Positions 14,124-14,437 of a stretch of DNA of 14,437 nt are shown here, in pieces. The notes under the pieces were generated by a model that had not been told where the DNA came from, did no database searches, and saw nothing but the letters and a program-made list of their open reading frames with translations. The DNA lies in NCBI GenBank assembly GCA_018985235.1, contig JADGIG010000169.1:1-14437 (forward strand), in the 5' to 3' direction. Each line of letters begins with the position of its first letter. Within the stretch, counting starts at the first letter, position 1. The stretch is from Sanchytrium tribonematis. Lineage: Eukaryota; Sanchytriomycota; Sanchytriomycetes; Sanchytriales; Sanchytriaceae. A program made the position numbers and the translations under genes.

Positions 14124-14437
14124 ATGTTTTTGGAGACCACATATTTTGCCACATATTTGGTGCTCATCTGTCTGGGTCTTTTCGCGTTATATCAAAGCAG
14201 GTTTTATAATAATCAAACCACTGATGAATTTATAAATGCAAAAAAACATGGAACATTTCGAGTGATGTTTTCGTTGTATTCAGCCAGTGTTGGCGCATGG
14301 GTAAGTGTGGCACCTAGTCAATTTGCGTCCTATGCTGGTATTCTAGGCCTCTTCATGTACTCTCTTAGCAGCGCAATTCCAATAATTGTAGTTTCTTACC
14401 TAAGCGGCAGAATGAGTGATGTTTGCTCACTAAACCA
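14124..14437 (+). CDS. Sodium:solute symporter family protein, N-terminal part (partial)
   Basis: The frame opens at an ATG at 14124 and runs off the window end, giving about 104 residues without a stop. The first hydrophobic helix is LVLICLGLFALY (about 11-22), then DEFINAKK, which matches the FLTAxxR/K segment of SSF transporters. VMFSLYSASVGAWVSVAPSQFASYAGILGLFMYSLSSAIPIIVV fits helices 2 and 3 with the family-typical SASVGAW and GxxGLxxYxLSxAxP patterns. It is likely a plasma-membrane transporter driven by a sodium or proton gradient; the substrate is not determinable. No intron is visible in this part. Confidence 0.8.
   Translation, partial: MFLETTYFATYLVLICLGLFALYQSRFYNNQTTDEFINAKKHGTFRVMFSLYSASVGAWVSVAPSQFASYAGILGLFMYSLSSAIPIIVVSYLSGRMSDVCSLN

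Noticed and set aside
1-14437. Use of a non-standard genetic code, suggested by ciliate-like short introns
   Set aside because: TAA, TAG and TGA all end genes where family alignments end, and no stop occurs inside a conserved domain after splicing the 19-nt introns.
1-14437. tRNA, rRNA or transposon features
   Set aside because: I saw no cloverleaf pattern, rRNA-like block, terminal repeats or transposase.

Overview
The window is a piece of a compact, AT-rich eukaryotic nuclear genome. I count fifteen protein-coding genes in 14.4 kb, two of them cut by the window ends, so coding sequence fills roughly 90% of it. Intergenic gaps run from none (one pair of genes overlaps) to about 250 bp. The gene content is a mitochondrial malate dehydrogenase, UBC12, CCDC124/Lso2, a DENND6-like Rab exchange factor, a paxillin-like LIM protein, an ADAM metalloprotease, a cAMP-receptor-like GPCR, a GH18 chitinase and GPI-anchored surface proteins. 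This suggests an early-diverging fungus or fungal relative (Cryptomycota/Rozella-like, aphelid or chytrid). That placement is inference from gene content and compactness. No marker in the window proves it.

Layout: bases 1-143 are the 3' end of a plus-strand gene whose stop codon overlaps the stop of the first of four minus-strand genes: an unknown 319-aa protein, an unknown 84-aa protein, CCDC124/Lso2, and a secreted ADAM protease with one intron. A divergent promoter separates the ADAM from a plus-strand universal stress protein (USP). The USP converges on UBC12 with a 6-bp gap. UBC12 shares an 86-bp divergent promoter with an ElaA/YjcF-like GNAT acetyltransferase, which converges on malate dehydrogenase (two introns) with a 1-bp gap. 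A 79-aa unknown gene lies 23 bp upstream of the MDH start. A divergent promoter with CCAAT repeats then leads to the DENND6-like gene, followed by a GPI-anchored unknown protein that converges on a GPI-anchored chitinase. The right end holds a ubiquitin-like membrane protein (HERP/Dsc3-like), the GPCR, the LIM protein (one intron), and the 5' end of a sodium:solute symporter.

The most striking feature is splicing. All four introns I can support are exactly 19 nt long, begin GTA, end TTAG, and carry a YTNAY branch-site-like motif with its A at intron position 14. A second feature is that AATAAA polyadenylation signals commonly overlap or touch the stop codon. Both fit strong genome reduction.

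The genes do not form one pathway. Several act at the cell surface or in secretion: ADAM, chitinase, two GPI-type proteins, GPCR and symporter. The rest are mostly housekeeping genes for neddylation, the TCA cycle, ribosome recovery and membrane traffic.
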